DNA from: Bacillota bacterium
GTDB taxonomy: Bacteria; Bacteroidota; Bacteroidia; Bacteroidales; Bacteroidaceae
Assembly: GCA_023664625.1 (NCBI GenBank)
Contig: JAMPFD010000011.1
Span: 31,526 to 95,525 of the forward strand
Direction of reading: 5' to 3'
DNA: 64,000 nt
The notes below the pieces were generated by a model. It did not search any database. It saw only the letters and a list, made by a program, of their open reading frames with translations, and was not told the origin of the DNA. This document shows, one piece after another, positions 1-7,472 of this stretch. The first letter of the stretch is position 1. Each line of letters opens with the position of its first letter. The position numbers and the translations under genes were made by a program.

Positions 1-2
1 CA

Positions 3-476
3 GGAGGAGCGCAATGGAACACAGTCCCGTTCCCGCTGCTTATCATGCCGCGCGTCAATCTCGGATGGCTGTCACAGCAGGGAACATACACATTCCAGCT
101 GATGAACAACATGGAATTCCTCAATGACCGCTATGCAATGTGGCACGTCTCATGGGATTTGAACGGAAAGCTCTTCAACCGCGTTCCGCTGCTCAAGAAA
201 CTGAAGTGGCGTGAGTATGTATCGTTCCGCGGAATGTACGGCAGGCTCACCGACAAGAACAACCCTTACCTGCCGGCAAATGCAGGAAGCGACATCCTTC
301 TGCAGTTCCCCGTCGGATGTAACGTTATGAGCAGCAAGCCGTATGCGGAGATTTGTGTAGGTGTGCACAATATCTTTAAGTTTCTTGAGGTGGACTATGT
401 GCACCGACTGTCATACAATGATCTGGACACAGCCATAAAGAACGGTGTGCGTTTCGCAATCAACATGACATTCTAA
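3..476 (+). CDS. DUF5686 family outer-membrane protein, C-terminal part (cut by window edge)
   Basis: The reading frame is open from base 3 to the stop at 474-476, so this is the 3' end of a gene that begins outside the window. The last 150 or so residues match, segment by segment, the end of the complete DUF5686 protein at 48308-50821. Shared landmarks are a W-N/D-x-V-P-x-P-L-L stretch, a WRxYxSFRxxxGxLTxKNNP stretch and a VGVHNI/VGIHNI segment before a final beta strand ending in Phe. DUF5686 proteins are predicted secreted or outer-membrane beta-rich proteins of Bacteroidetes whose function is not settled. Alternating aromatic residues and a terminal Phe fit an outer-membrane barrel, which is an inference. 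It ends convergently with the symporter gene, overlapping by four bases. Confidence 0.8.
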   Translation, partial: GGAQWNTVPFPLLIMPRVNLGWLSQQGTYTFQLMNNMEFLNDRYAMWHVSWDLNGKLFNRVPLLKKLKWREYVSFRGMYGRLTDKNNPYLPANAGSDILLQFPVGCNVMSSKPYAEICVGVHNIFKFLEVDYVHRLSYNDLDTAIKNGVRFAINMTF

Positions 477-1897
477 GCCGTCTGCCGGCCTTTTCTCAGC
501 AACAGAAGTCCGGAGAAGGTAAGAAGACCATTCAACATAAGTAGTTCATAGCCGAATTGGTATCCAAGGAGGTTATGAACTATTTTGTTTATGATAAAGC
601 ACAGGACAGGGGCAATTACGCATACATAAGGCACCGGCCTGTCCTTCACTTCGTATTTTGTAAACAGTCCGAAGGAAAACAGTCCGAGCAGCGGACCGTA
701 TGTATAGCCGACCACGGTGTACACAAGATTGATGACACTTGACGACCCGATGCCGTCAAAGAGTATCACGGCAAGTGCAAAGATTACGGAAACAGACATA
801 TGCACCCTCTTGCGCAGTTTCTCGTCCGTAGTGTTTCCTCGTATGTCAACGCAGAAACTTGTCGTCAGGGAGGTTAGGGCAGAGTCTGCTGTCGAGAACG
901 ATGTGGAAACTATTCCTATGAAGAACAACACGGCCGCCCATACGCCCAGTTCTCCTGTTGCCGCAAACATGGGCAACAGTTCGTCACCTTTCTCAGGCAA
1001 CGCCATTCCCTGCTGCCTGCAAAGCAGCAGAAGGAGGACACCGAGGAACAGGAACATGGCATTGACAGGAAGAAAGGCAAAGCCGTAGGAGCACATGTCC
1101 TTGCGTGCGTCCCGCAAGCTCTTGCATGTAAGATTCTTTTGCATGACATCCTGGTCAAGGCCCGTCATGACAATGACGGTGAATATTCCGGAAAGAAACT
1201 GTTTCCAGAAATTCTGAGTGGAGCCGAAGTCGTCAAGGACAAAGATGCGGGAATGGCTGTCGTTCCATATAGCCTGCCACAGTTCAGGGAAAGACATGTC
1301 CATACGCTCGGTAACCGCAACGATTATAAGTCCTGCCGAAAGCAGCATGCATGCAGTCTGCATCATGTCCGTCCATACCAGCGTCTTTATTCCTCCGCGG
1401 CAGGTGTAAAGCCAGATCATGGCAGTAAGTCCGGCAGCCGTCGCCCAGAACGGAATTCCGTACTCCGCCAATACGAAGTGCTGAAGCAGCATGCAGACGA
1501 CATAAAACTTTATCGCCGAGCCGGAAAGCTTGGATATAAGGAAGAACCATGCACCTGTCTTGTAGCTCCTCGTTCCCAGTCTTTTGCCGAGATATGTATA
1601 TATCGAAGTGAGGTTCAGGCGATAGTAAAGCGGCAGGAGAATGTACGCCACGGCAAAGTATCCGAGGATAAAGCCCATGCACATCTGCAGATAGGTCATC
1701 TGCTGAGTCATCACCATGCCGGGCACAGATATGAATGTCACTCCCGAGATGCTTGCACCGACCATGCCGAACGCTACCATATACCACCGCGACTTCCTTT
1801 CCGCACGGAAGAAAGCGTCATTGCCGGCCTTTTCTGATGCCATGCGCCCGAAAAGCAGCAGCAATGCAAAATAGATTATTATTATAGCAAGTATCAT
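473..1897 (-). CDS. Sodium:solute symporter (SSS/SLC5 family)
   Basis: This 474-residue protein has about thirteen hydrophobic segments and is full length for the family. The segment TGLDQDVMQKNLTCKS after the middle of the protein is the conserved SSS signature loop (G-x-D-Q-x-x-x-Q-R/K). Such proteins couple sodium influx to uptake of a solute across the inner membrane. The substrate cannot be told from sequence alone; sugars, amino acids and sialic acid are all possible in this family. The gene stands alone between the convergent DUF5686 gene and the LysR-type regulator, which is transcribed in the same direction upstream, so regulation by that LysR protein is possible but not shown. Confidence 0.85.
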   Translation of the reverse strand: MILAIIIIYFALLLLFGRMASEKAGNDAFFRAERKSRWYMVAFGMVGASISGVTFISVPGMVMTQQMTYLQMCMGFILGYFAVAYILLPLYYRLNLTSIYTYLGKRLGTRSYKTGAWFFLISKLSGSAIKFYVVCMLLQHFVLAEYGIPFWATAAGLTAMIWLYTCRGGIKTLVWTDMMQTACMLLSAGLIIVAVTERMDMSFPELWQAIWNDSHSRIFVLDDFGSTQNFWKQFLSGIFTVIVMTGLDQDVMQKNLTCKSLRDARKDMCSYGFAFLPVNAMFLFLGVLLLLLCRQQGMALPEKGDELLPMFAATGELGVWAAVLFFIGIVSTSFSTADSALTSLTTSFCVDIRGNTTDEKLRKRVHMSVSVIFALAVILFDGIGSSSVINLVYTVVGYTYGPLLGLFSFGLFTKYEVKDRPVPYVCVIAPVLCFIINKIVHNLLGYQFGYELLMLNGLLTFSGLLLLRKGRQTA

Positions 1898-1958
1898 TTC
1901 GCATGCAAATTTCGCAATAATTCTTCATATACGCAAGCAGAGCCTGTGTTTTTCAAGT

Positions 1959-2037
1959 GAATTCTTCCCTGCCTTTTCTCGCCATGGCAGAGCTTAAGTG
2001 AACTTAACTCTGCCCATTTGGCTTAACGAAAACGTTT
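1959..2037 (-). repeat. Dispersed hairpin repeat, copy 1
   Basis: This intergenic element is one of five copies (others at 3019-3100, 52213-52290, 60917-60997 and 63844-63924). Read on the minus strand it has three parts: AACGTTTTCGTTAAGCC, then a hairpin whose stem is built on GGCAGAG and CTCTGCC, then ATGGCGAGAAAAGG. In this copy the stem is GGCAGAGTTAAGT paired with its near-complement across a 2-nt turn. The ATG opens a frame M-A-R-K-G-R that stops after ten codons. It lies downstream of the LysR gene in the same orientation as copy 2, which lies upstream. Confidence 0.75.
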
Positions 2038-2097
2038 CTTTTCCATCCGTCAGCCGTTGTCAGCAGAATCTTCAGGACTGCCTGTTCCCGCCACTTG

Positions 2098-3000
2098 TCA
2101 TCCGAGCCACTCCCCTATACGCTTCTTTACAAGAGACGTCTCGCAGAGGATGCGTATGAACTCCTTCGCACCCTCTTTCTTGTAGTGGTCTTTCAGTGTC
2201 TGCACACATCCCTCCATGCGGCATCCGTCGTGCGCTATGGGTATTGCGCGGAGTTCGTCGCTGTCTTCTGTGGCAGATGCTGAGAGGATGGTGCATATCC
2301 CGGTGTTGCGTACAAGCCGCAATAGCGGAGTGACCTCGTCCATTTCCACTCTCACGTTTAGTTCTGTGGCATCCGGCATGATTGATTCCAGCATGTTGCG
2401 TGCCTGAAGTCCCTTTGCAGGAAGTGCCACCGGATAGCCGGAAAGGTCACTGACGGAGACCTCTTTCCTCCCGGCAAACGGATGGTCACGCCGTACAATG
2501 ACCGACAGATGGTCTTCAAAAAGAATGTGTGACTCAATTTTCGGATAGTGCTCCTGCGGCCGGAACGACAGCACAAAGTCAAGTTCGCGGCAGGAAAGCC
2601 GTGAAAGCAGTTCCTCCATCGGCTTGTAGATGATGTTGAGGTGTATTTCCGGATAGCGTCTCATAAACTCTTTTAATGTCTCGTGCATTACCATGTTGAA
2701 CGAGTGTGTCACCCCGATGTTCAGTGCGCCGCAATGTAATCCGCGGAGATCCTCCATGCGTTGAGCACATTCTTCTGCCGACTGCACTGTCTTTTCTGCA
2801 AACGGCAGCAGTTCCATGCCTGCCTCCGTCAGAGTCACTTCATGGGAATTGCGGAAGAAGAGGACACTGCCGAGTTCATCCTCCAACTGTTTTATTGTCT
2901 GCGAGAATGTGCTCTGCGTGACACATGACTTGCGTGCCGCCTCAGAGAAGTTGAGGCATTTCGCAGCTACGATGAATGATTTAAGATGTCTCAGTTCCAT
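2098..3000 (-). CDS. LysR-type transcriptional regulator
   Basis: The protein starts MELRHLKSFIVAAKCLNFSE, the typical winged helix-turn-helix of LysR regulators (first 60 residues), followed by a periplasmic-binding-protein-like effector domain. The length of about 300 residues is normal. I chose the ATG at 3000 because it matches the family start. An in-frame ATG at 3048 lies inside dispersed repeat copy 2 and would add 16 residues beginning M-V-R-K-G-R. Both starts lie downstream of the promoter-like TAACTTTG at 3111-3118, so either could be used. The gene sits between two direct copies of the repeat (1959-2037 and 3019-3100). Target genes and ligand are unknown; the neighbouring symporter and exporter are candidates. 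Confidence 0.85.
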   Translation of the reverse strand: MELRHLKSFIVAAKCLNFSEAARKSCVTQSTFSQTIKQLEDELGSVLFFRNSHEVTLTEAGMELLPFAEKTVQSAEECAQRMEDLRGLHCGALNIGVTHSFNMVMHETLKEFMRRYPEIHLNIIYKPMEELLSRLSCRELDFVLSFRPQEHYPKIESHILFEDHLSVIVRRDHPFAGRKEVSVSDLSGYPVALPAKGLQARNMLESIMPDATELNVRVEMDEVTPLLRLVRNTGICTILSASATEDSDELRAIPIAHDGCRMEGCVQTLKDHYKKEGAKEFIRILCETSLVKKRIGEWLG

Positions 3001-3018
3001 GTATGTCGGGAATTTCTT

Positions 3019-3100
3019 GTTGAGTTCTATTCTGCCTTTTCTCACCATGGCAGAGCTTAAGTGGACTCAGTTCTGCTCATTTGGCTTAACGGCAACGTTT
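3019..3100 (-). repeat. Dispersed hairpin repeat, copy 2 (5' leader of the LysR gene)
   Basis: This has the same layout as copy 1 on the minus strand. The hairpin stem reads GCAGAACTGAGT on one side and a matching, partly compensated partner on the other. The internal ATG (3046-3048) is in frame with the LysR coding sequence, so the repeat could supply an N-terminal extension M-V-R-K-G-R-I-E-L-N. A TAACTTTGCA box sits directly upstream, about ten bases before the repeat, exactly as at copy 4 (60901-60908). Confidence 0.75.
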
Positions 3101-3110
3101 GTTTCTGTTG

Positions 3111-3118
3111 CAAAGTTA
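3111..3118 (-). promoter_or_regulatory. Bacteroidetes-type -7 element upstream of the LysR gene
   Basis: The minus strand reads TAACTTTG, matching the TAnnTTTG -7 consensus of Bacteroidetes. Transcription would begin just before repeat copy 2 and run into the LysR gene. No convincing -33 TTTG was found. Confidence 0.5.
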
Positions 3119-3157
3119 CATTGTTTCTTTGATAAACGGCACTTTCTCTCCACTTTT

Positions 3158-3631
3158 TTATCTTGTTGCCGAGAATGAATGTTTCTTGAAACAGAATATA
3201 GGAACCGTCACCCCGAGGAACATCAGCAATATGATTGTACAGCATACCAGTCCGTTCCGGTGCAGCAAGTACAGTTGGTGCATGAAGTCTGTTTCTGAGG
3301 AATGGTGCACACAGGCTATGAGGGCCTGCATGGAACGGTAGGCATACATGCCTGGAATCATGGGGAGGAGAGCCGGGAAGGACATGCTTTCCGCAGGAGT
3401 TTTCCAGTGGGAGGATGCAGGAATGGACAGAAGTCCGATGGCAATGCTGCCGATGAAGCTTGCAGGAATGATGTCTGTGCCGAACTGTCCTGTCAGCAGA
3501 GTTCTTGTGCCATGGCCTGCGGCTGCGAGGACGGCACAGCCGGTGAATGTCTTGACAGGCACGTTGCTGATGCTTCCGAAGCCTATTGCGGCTGTTGCGG
3601 CGAAGAAACAGTCTTCAAGAATTGGTAACAT
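3158..3631 (-). CDS. Threonine/serine exporter subunit, YjjB/ThrE_2-like
   Basis: This 157-residue protein has four to five hydrophobic segments. It carries the motif pattern of the small ThrE half: an N-terminal ATAAIGFGSISNVP segment and a central LLPMIPGMYAYRSM segment typical of the ThrE_2 (YjjB) family. In bacteria with split exporters this subunit pairs with a DUF1212/YjjP subunit. That partner is encoded immediately upstream on the same strand (3747-4523), so the two very probably form one inner-membrane exporter. Family members export threonine or serine, or succinate in E. coli YjjPB; the substrate here is unknown. The spacing of about 115 bases suggests one operon. Confidence 0.8.
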   Translation of the reverse strand: MLPILEDCFFAATAAIGFGSISNVPVKTFTGCAVLAAAGHGTRTLLTGQFGTDIIPASFIGSIAIGLLSIPASSHWKTPAESMSFPALLPMIPGMYAYRSMQALIACVHHSSETDFMHQLYLLHRNGLVCCTIILLMFLGVTVPIFCFKKHSFSATR

Positions 3632-3746
3632 GTGGTTGCTCGGATAATGGTTTTATATTATTTGAATAGAAAAGCAGAAGGTCTCTCCTTGCTTCGCGGA
3701 CGGTGTCGGATGACGGAATTCCCGACTGTGGAAAGCTTTCCTGCCT

Positions 3747-4523
3747 TTATTTCGCACAGTAGTCCATCAGCGTCAGTCCGATATACAGTCCCGCAGAGAG
3801 ACAGACCGTCATGGTCACGGCATGTATCAGTCTGCTCATTGCACAGATATGATGTCCGTTGATGAGGTCGCTCACGGCATTAAGATATGGGATGCCTGGT
3901 ATAAGGTAAAGTACGCTTGTCGCCAGTGCTATGTCTGGAGTTGTTCCTATGTTGAACACATAGCATGAGCATGACATTATTGCTGATACGCAGCCGGCAA
4001 TAATGGTTGCGATGCGTATGTCGATACTGAATTTACGGCAGAGCGTCTCCTTCATGTAGAAGCCGCAGGCGGTGGCCGTGAACACTACAGCCATGGCTGT
4101 CCGGTCGCCGTCAAACAGCCGGCAGAACGAAGCGTTTGCCAGTGCTGTGAGCAGTGTTACGGCCGGCAACGGTATGCGTGCGGTCTCAGTAATACACCGG
4201 TATTGCCTTTCCGCTATGTCGAGAGGCATGTGCCTGTCAAGGCAGTTCCAGCTGAGTTTGCTTAGTGCACTTACGGTTGAGAAATTTATTCCGCTGCCTT
4301 TTATTGCTTTGCTGCGTATGGCAGTTCTGCCTTCATGAACGTTGCTCAGCACAACATCTATGTGCCTCGGATATATGTGCACCTCGGCATTGCAGCCGTA
4401 TGCCTCAGCCATGCGTCCTACATTTTTTTCTATCCTGACAGTCGCCGCGCCACATTCAAGCAGGGTAGTGGCGTAGTCGCACAGAAATATGCCGAGCTGT
4501 TCCGCCTGTTGGTCTTTATTCAT
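3747..4523 (-). CDS. Threonine/serine exporter subunit, YjjP/ThrE (DUF1212)-like
   Basis: From the ATG at 4523 the protein is about 258 residues. It has a soluble N-terminal part (AEVHIYPRHIDVVLS region) followed by about five membrane segments, including a LYLIPGIPYLNAVSDL motif characteristic of the ThrE N-terminal family. Longer frames to 4628 exist, but the family start fits MNKDQQAEQLGIFLCDYATT. The chosen ATG also overlaps the stop of a small upstream ORF (4516-4695), suggesting translational coupling. A TACCTTTG box at 4727-4734 upstream supports a transcript covering the small ORF, this gene and the YjjB-like partner downstream. Confidence 0.85.
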   Translation of the reverse strand: MNKDQQAEQLGIFLCDYATTLLECGAATVRIEKNVGRMAEAYGCNAEVHIYPRHIDVVLSNVHEGRTAIRSKAIKGSGINFSTVSALSKLSWNCLDRHMPLDIAERQYRCITETARIPLPAVTLLTALANASFCRLFDGDRTAMAVVFTATACGFYMKETLCRKFSIDIRIATIIAGCVSAIMSCSCYVFNIGTTPDIALATSVLYLIPGIPYLNAVSDLINGHHICAMSRLIHAVTMTVCLSAGLYIGLTLMDYCAK

Positions 4524-4695
4524 CGTCATCTTCCCATGTATAAATGGAACCGCTTTCCCATCCGAGGAGATGGCATTTCCTGTTGAGCACGGAGAGAATG
4601 TGACAGGTAGTGCTGCCAAAAACAACAAGCAAGACCATTACCGTACATCCGATAATAAGCCATGCTGCATAAGGATTCTGAATTGTTGCAGACAT
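4516..4695 (-). CDS. Small membrane protein ORF overlapping the exporter start (59 residues)
   Basis: A 59-codon frame begins with MSATIQNPYAAW, has one strongly hydrophobic stretch (LIIGCTVMVLLVVFG) and ends with an acidic tail W-E-D-D-D-E. Its stop codon lies inside the first codons of the YjjP-like gene in another frame, an arrangement often used for translational coupling. It is the first ORF after the TACCTTTG promoter box. I do not recognise a family. It could be a small membrane subunit of the exporter, a regulatory leader peptide, or chance; the hydrophobic segment and exact overlap favour a real gene. Confidence 0.45.
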   Translation of the reverse strand: MSATIQNPYAAWLIIGCTVMVLLVVFGSTTCHILSVLNRKCHLLGWESGSIYTWEDDDE

Positions 4696-4726
4696 GATGT
4701 ATGATACTTTTTTTCTAAATCGGGTG

Positions 4727-4734
4727 CAAAGGTA
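4727..4734 (-). promoter_or_regulatory. Bacteroidetes-type promoter of the exporter operon
   Basis: The minus strand carries TACCTTTG, a perfect TAnnTTTG match. A TTTC about 19 bases upstream is near the -33 TTTG position. The first downstream ORF is the 59-residue membrane peptide, then the two exporter subunits. Confidence 0.6.
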
Positions 4735-4813
4735 CGGAATACCGTTGATGTGCGAAAGTCCCGGTATGCGTTTGTATCAATGGCTGCTATCGGAAAAACC
4801 TGTGACAGAGACA

Positions 4814-5806
4814 GTCTTAATCCTTATTGTAATGGAATATAGTCTGTGAGCCGTAAAGAAGAGAAAGAAGGACATTTCAATTTTAAGTCTTAATCCTTAT
4901 TGTAATGGAATATAGTCTGTGAGGGCAAAGTGGTAAATATTATGACACCCGAACCTAACGTCTTAATCCTTATTGTAATGGAATATAGTCTGTGAGAGCT
5001 TAAAAAAAAACCAATTATGGCAAATGTGGAGTCTTAATCCTTATTGTAATGGAATATAGTCTGTGAGGCCGTAATGTCAAAGTTACATATTCATTTGGCT
5101 GTAAGTCTTAATCCTTATTGTAATGGAATATAGTCTGTGAGCCCGAAGCCAATCGGGTGTCTGTATTCCTTGATAAACCGTGTCTTAATCCTTATTGTAA
5201 TGGAATATAGTCTGTGAGAGTTCGCACACTTCCTGTTTGAAAACGGACTTGAAGTCGTCTTAATCCTTATTGTAATGGAATATAGTCTGTGAGACGAGAT
5301 AACGGGCGAGATTAACAAATTAAATACCGTCTTAATCCTTATTGTAATGGAATATAGTCTGTGAGTGGCAGAAAACACAGCTAAGACAGTTATCTCCTCA
5401 GTCTTAATCCTTATTGTAATGGAATATAGTCTGTGAGTACTTCCAAAGTATCATTTGCAAAATTTCACAGTTCGTCTTAATCCTTATTGTAATGGAATAT
5501 AGTCTGTGAGAAAAATAGCGCTACAGCTTTTAACAAAATTATTCGAAATGTCTTAATCCTTATTGTAATGGAATATAGTCTGTGAGACCCACGCGTCGTG
5601 AATACACTTTCAAACAGTTACTATGTCTTAATCCTTATTGTAATGGAATATAGTCTGTGAGTTAACAATAATTAACTATGGCAGAAACAAAGACCGGTCT
5701 TAATCCTTATTGTAATGGAATATAGTCTGTGAGTTATAGTAAAATGGAAAATAACAAGTTAGAATTTAGGTCTTAATCCTTATTGTAATGGAATATAGTC
5801 TGTGAG
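4814..5806 (-). CRISPR. CRISPR array, 14 repeats of 37 bp, 13 spacers
   Basis: Fourteen identical 37-bp repeats start at 4814, 4887, 4960, 5031, 5105, 5182, 5257, 5329, 5401, 5474, 5550, 5625, 5697 and 5770. On the plus strand each begins GTCTTAATCC and ends ATAGTCTGTGAG. Spacers are 34-40 bp. No repeat is degenerate, so the array may be young or homogenised. The AT-rich leader at 5807-5950 and the minus-strand cas operon suggest transcription on the minus strand, where the repeat ends in ATTAAGAC. That would be the 8-nt crRNA 5' handle, similar to ATTGAAAC handles of other type III systems. The newest spacer would then be 5734-5769. Several spacers look like gene starts on the plus strand (see findings). 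Confidence 0.98.
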
Positions 5807-5950
5807 AGCAAATATTGTAAAAAGTTGAATATTAGTTATGTATCTTTGTTATTTTCCTTGCTTTATATGTTTCTAAATAAAAAAAGTACCTCAATTACTC
5901 TGCAAAGTTATAAAAAAAAAGTCAAAGAACGTTTGTAACAATCAAAAAAG
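5807..5950 (-). promoter_or_regulatory. CRISPR leader with promoter
   Basis: The 144 bases between the cas2 stop and the last repeat are very AT-rich and contain no gene. On the minus strand a TAACTTTG box (plus coordinates 5903-5910) matches the Bacteroidetes -7 element and would fire toward the array. A TTTG lies 12 bases upstream, too close for the usual -33 spacing. The position on the cas2 side is what is expected of a leader for integration of new spacers. Confidence 0.65.
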
Positions 5951-6445
5951 TCAGAAGAACAGTGTATTTTTGCTATGTGTTATGATGTCAACTTCGATTT
6001 TCTGACCTATTATTTTCATCATCTTCAGATAATCTGTAGATACCGGGAGTATGATAATGCTGTCATGATTGTCATAGGCATCTTGTACGGCAGAGAGATC
6101 ATTTTTAATCATATTGCATGTTTCAACAGATGTCTCTGCTAAGAAAATTGACCGCTGGATGCGGGTGCATCCATGCCGTTGCAGATATTTGCTGACAAGA
6201 CGGCGTACTTTATTATTCTCGATATCGTACATTACAAAAAACAGCATTCTGTTAGGCGTTTTCTTTATTCTATCAGTTATTCCTAAAATATGTTTGATAC
6301 GCAATTGCAGGTCTTCTATTATGCATTCGTCGGTATCGTATGAAACTGCAGGCGGATTTTCTTTTTCTTTCAGTTGTGCAGCATGTATTTTTTTCATACG
6401 CTCCACGAATGTCAGTGGTGGTTTCTTTTTTCGCGGCATGTGCAA
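5951..6445 (-). CDS. cas2: CRISPR integration protein Cas2 with N-terminal extension
   Basis: Residues 66-164 form a Cas2 ferredoxin-like fold: beta strand MLFFVMYDIENNKVRRLVSK with the conserved Asp, then GCTRIQRSIFLAE, and a C-terminal beta strand DSIIILPVS. Cas2 dimers bridge two Cas1 dimers to capture and integrate spacers. The protein is 164 residues, whereas Cas2 is usually about 85-100. The extra 65 N-terminal residues are basic then acidic (P-R-K-K-K-P-P, later Y-D-T-D-E-C) and may dock a partner such as the adjacent primase. An alternative start at the second Met (6439) changes little. The gene begins two bases after the primase gene ends. Confidence 0.93.
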   Translation of the reverse strand: MHMPRKKKPPLTFVERMKKIHAAQLKEKENPPAVSYDTDECIIEDLQLRIKHILGITDRIKKTPNRMLFFVMYDIENNKVRRLVSKYLQRHGCTRIQRSIFLAETSVETCNMIKNDLSAVQDAYDNHDSIIILPVSTDYLKMMKIIGQKIEVDIITHSKNTLFF

Positions 6446-6447
6446 AT

Positions 6448-7470
6448 TTATATTTTTTCAACGATGAACGATTCTACTACATCTGCCATTAAAGCATTCG
6501 CTTCAGTGTCAGTACCAGTCCTTGGCGACTGCACTACACTAAATCCATGTTTTCCAAAAAACAGATTTATCTCGGCTTGCTTGCTCCCTATTTTGAACCG
6601 TAGTTTCTTTCCATAATTTATGTTTATGATATCAGTGATGGCGATTCCCTTTTCTGCGATATAGAGTTCCAGTTCATCCATTATTTCTTCCAGTTCAGTT
6701 GGAACGTATGCCGGTGTCTTTTGCTTTTTTAGTTTTGCATTCGGGTTAAGTGTTTTGCGTATCAGCTCCAGTGCGTCATCATTTATTTCTTTTGCTGTGG
6801 AATTGTTTTCTCTTTTTGACTTTTGTTCTTTATTCTCCTTTTCGAAATTATATTTTATTTGTAATGCTTGTTCCACATTATTTTCCACATCAATGATGTC
6901 TTCAAGCCGTACTGCAGCACATTGTGGATTAAAGTAGATATTGTTGTCTTCGCTTATGAAGCATGCTCGTGTCACATCGCATGTTTTGGTGTCCACGACT
7001 TGTTGTATGTTGTATTGTATGGAGAAGCGTTCGACAAATATCCTATAGAATATTTTATACGTTGTGGAGTCATAGCATCTTGATGCCAGGCGCATCATAA
7101 CCTTCAGTCCGTCGCCACTTGGTGATGCAAAGCATAGTAGAACTCTATCGTCATTCGTCAACCGTTTCCGCAGTTCTTCCAATACGATGCCCTTATCAGA
7201 CAAGTGGTCTATATCTATTATGAAATATTCGGTGTAGGCGAAGTTTTCTGTCCTGCGGTAGGCCGGGTTGAATATTGCGCACACGAAATACGGAAGCTGC
7301 TGCTTGAGTGTTGCATACTGTGCCGCATTAATCTGTTTTACGATCCGTAGCTGTCTCAGTCTTGCGGAAATGGTCTGTTTAGGATGCCGGATGGCATCAC
7401 ACAGGTACTTGACCGTCGCTTTTTGCAGCAAGTCGTTGCCGGATTTTATATTGTTGCCGATGGAAATCAT
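6448..7470 (-). CDS. CRISPR-associated primase-polymerase-like protein (AEP fold, BT4734-like N-terminus)
   Basis: A protein of about 340 residues lies between cas1 and cas2. Near residues 84-91 it has a hydrophobic strand ending I-D-I-D-H, then SPSGDGLKVMMRL at about 118-130, then VVDTKTCDVTRACFISED at about 160-178. This D-x-D, SxSGxGLK and h-D order fits archaeo-eukaryotic primases of the BT4734/VirE-N-like group. CRISPR-associated primase-polymerases (CAPPs) of this superfamily are known beside or fused to Cas1 and can synthesise DNA or RNA from nicks or de novo. A charged linker (about 205-260, rich in Lys, Glu, Asn) leads to a small C-terminal domain. The frame also offers TTG at 7476 overlapping the cas1 stop; I chose the ATG at 7470. 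Likely role: making or completing spacer DNA during adaptation (inference). Confidence 0.75.
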   Translation of the reverse strand: MISIGNNIKSGNDLLQKATVKYLCDAIRHPKQTISARLRQLRIVKQINAAQYATLKQQLPYFVCAIFNPAYRRTENFAYTEYFIIDIDHLSDKGIVLEELRKRLTNDDRVLLCFASPSGDGLKVMMRLASRCYDSTTYKIFYRIFVERFSIQYNIQQVVDTKTCDVTRACFISEDNNIYFNPQCAAVRLEDIIDVENNVEQALQIKYNFEKENKEQKSKRENNSTAKEINDDALELIRKTLNPNAKLKKQKTPAYVPTELEEIMDELELYIAEKGIAITDIININYGKKLRFKIGSKQAEINLFFGKHGFSVVQSPRTGTDTEANALMADVVESFIVEKI

Positions 7471-7472
7471 AC

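Noticed and set aside
5115-5378. An 87-codon minus-strand frame with repeated H-R-L-Y-S-I-T-I-R-I-K segments
   Set aside because: It is the CRISPR repeat translated; not a protein.
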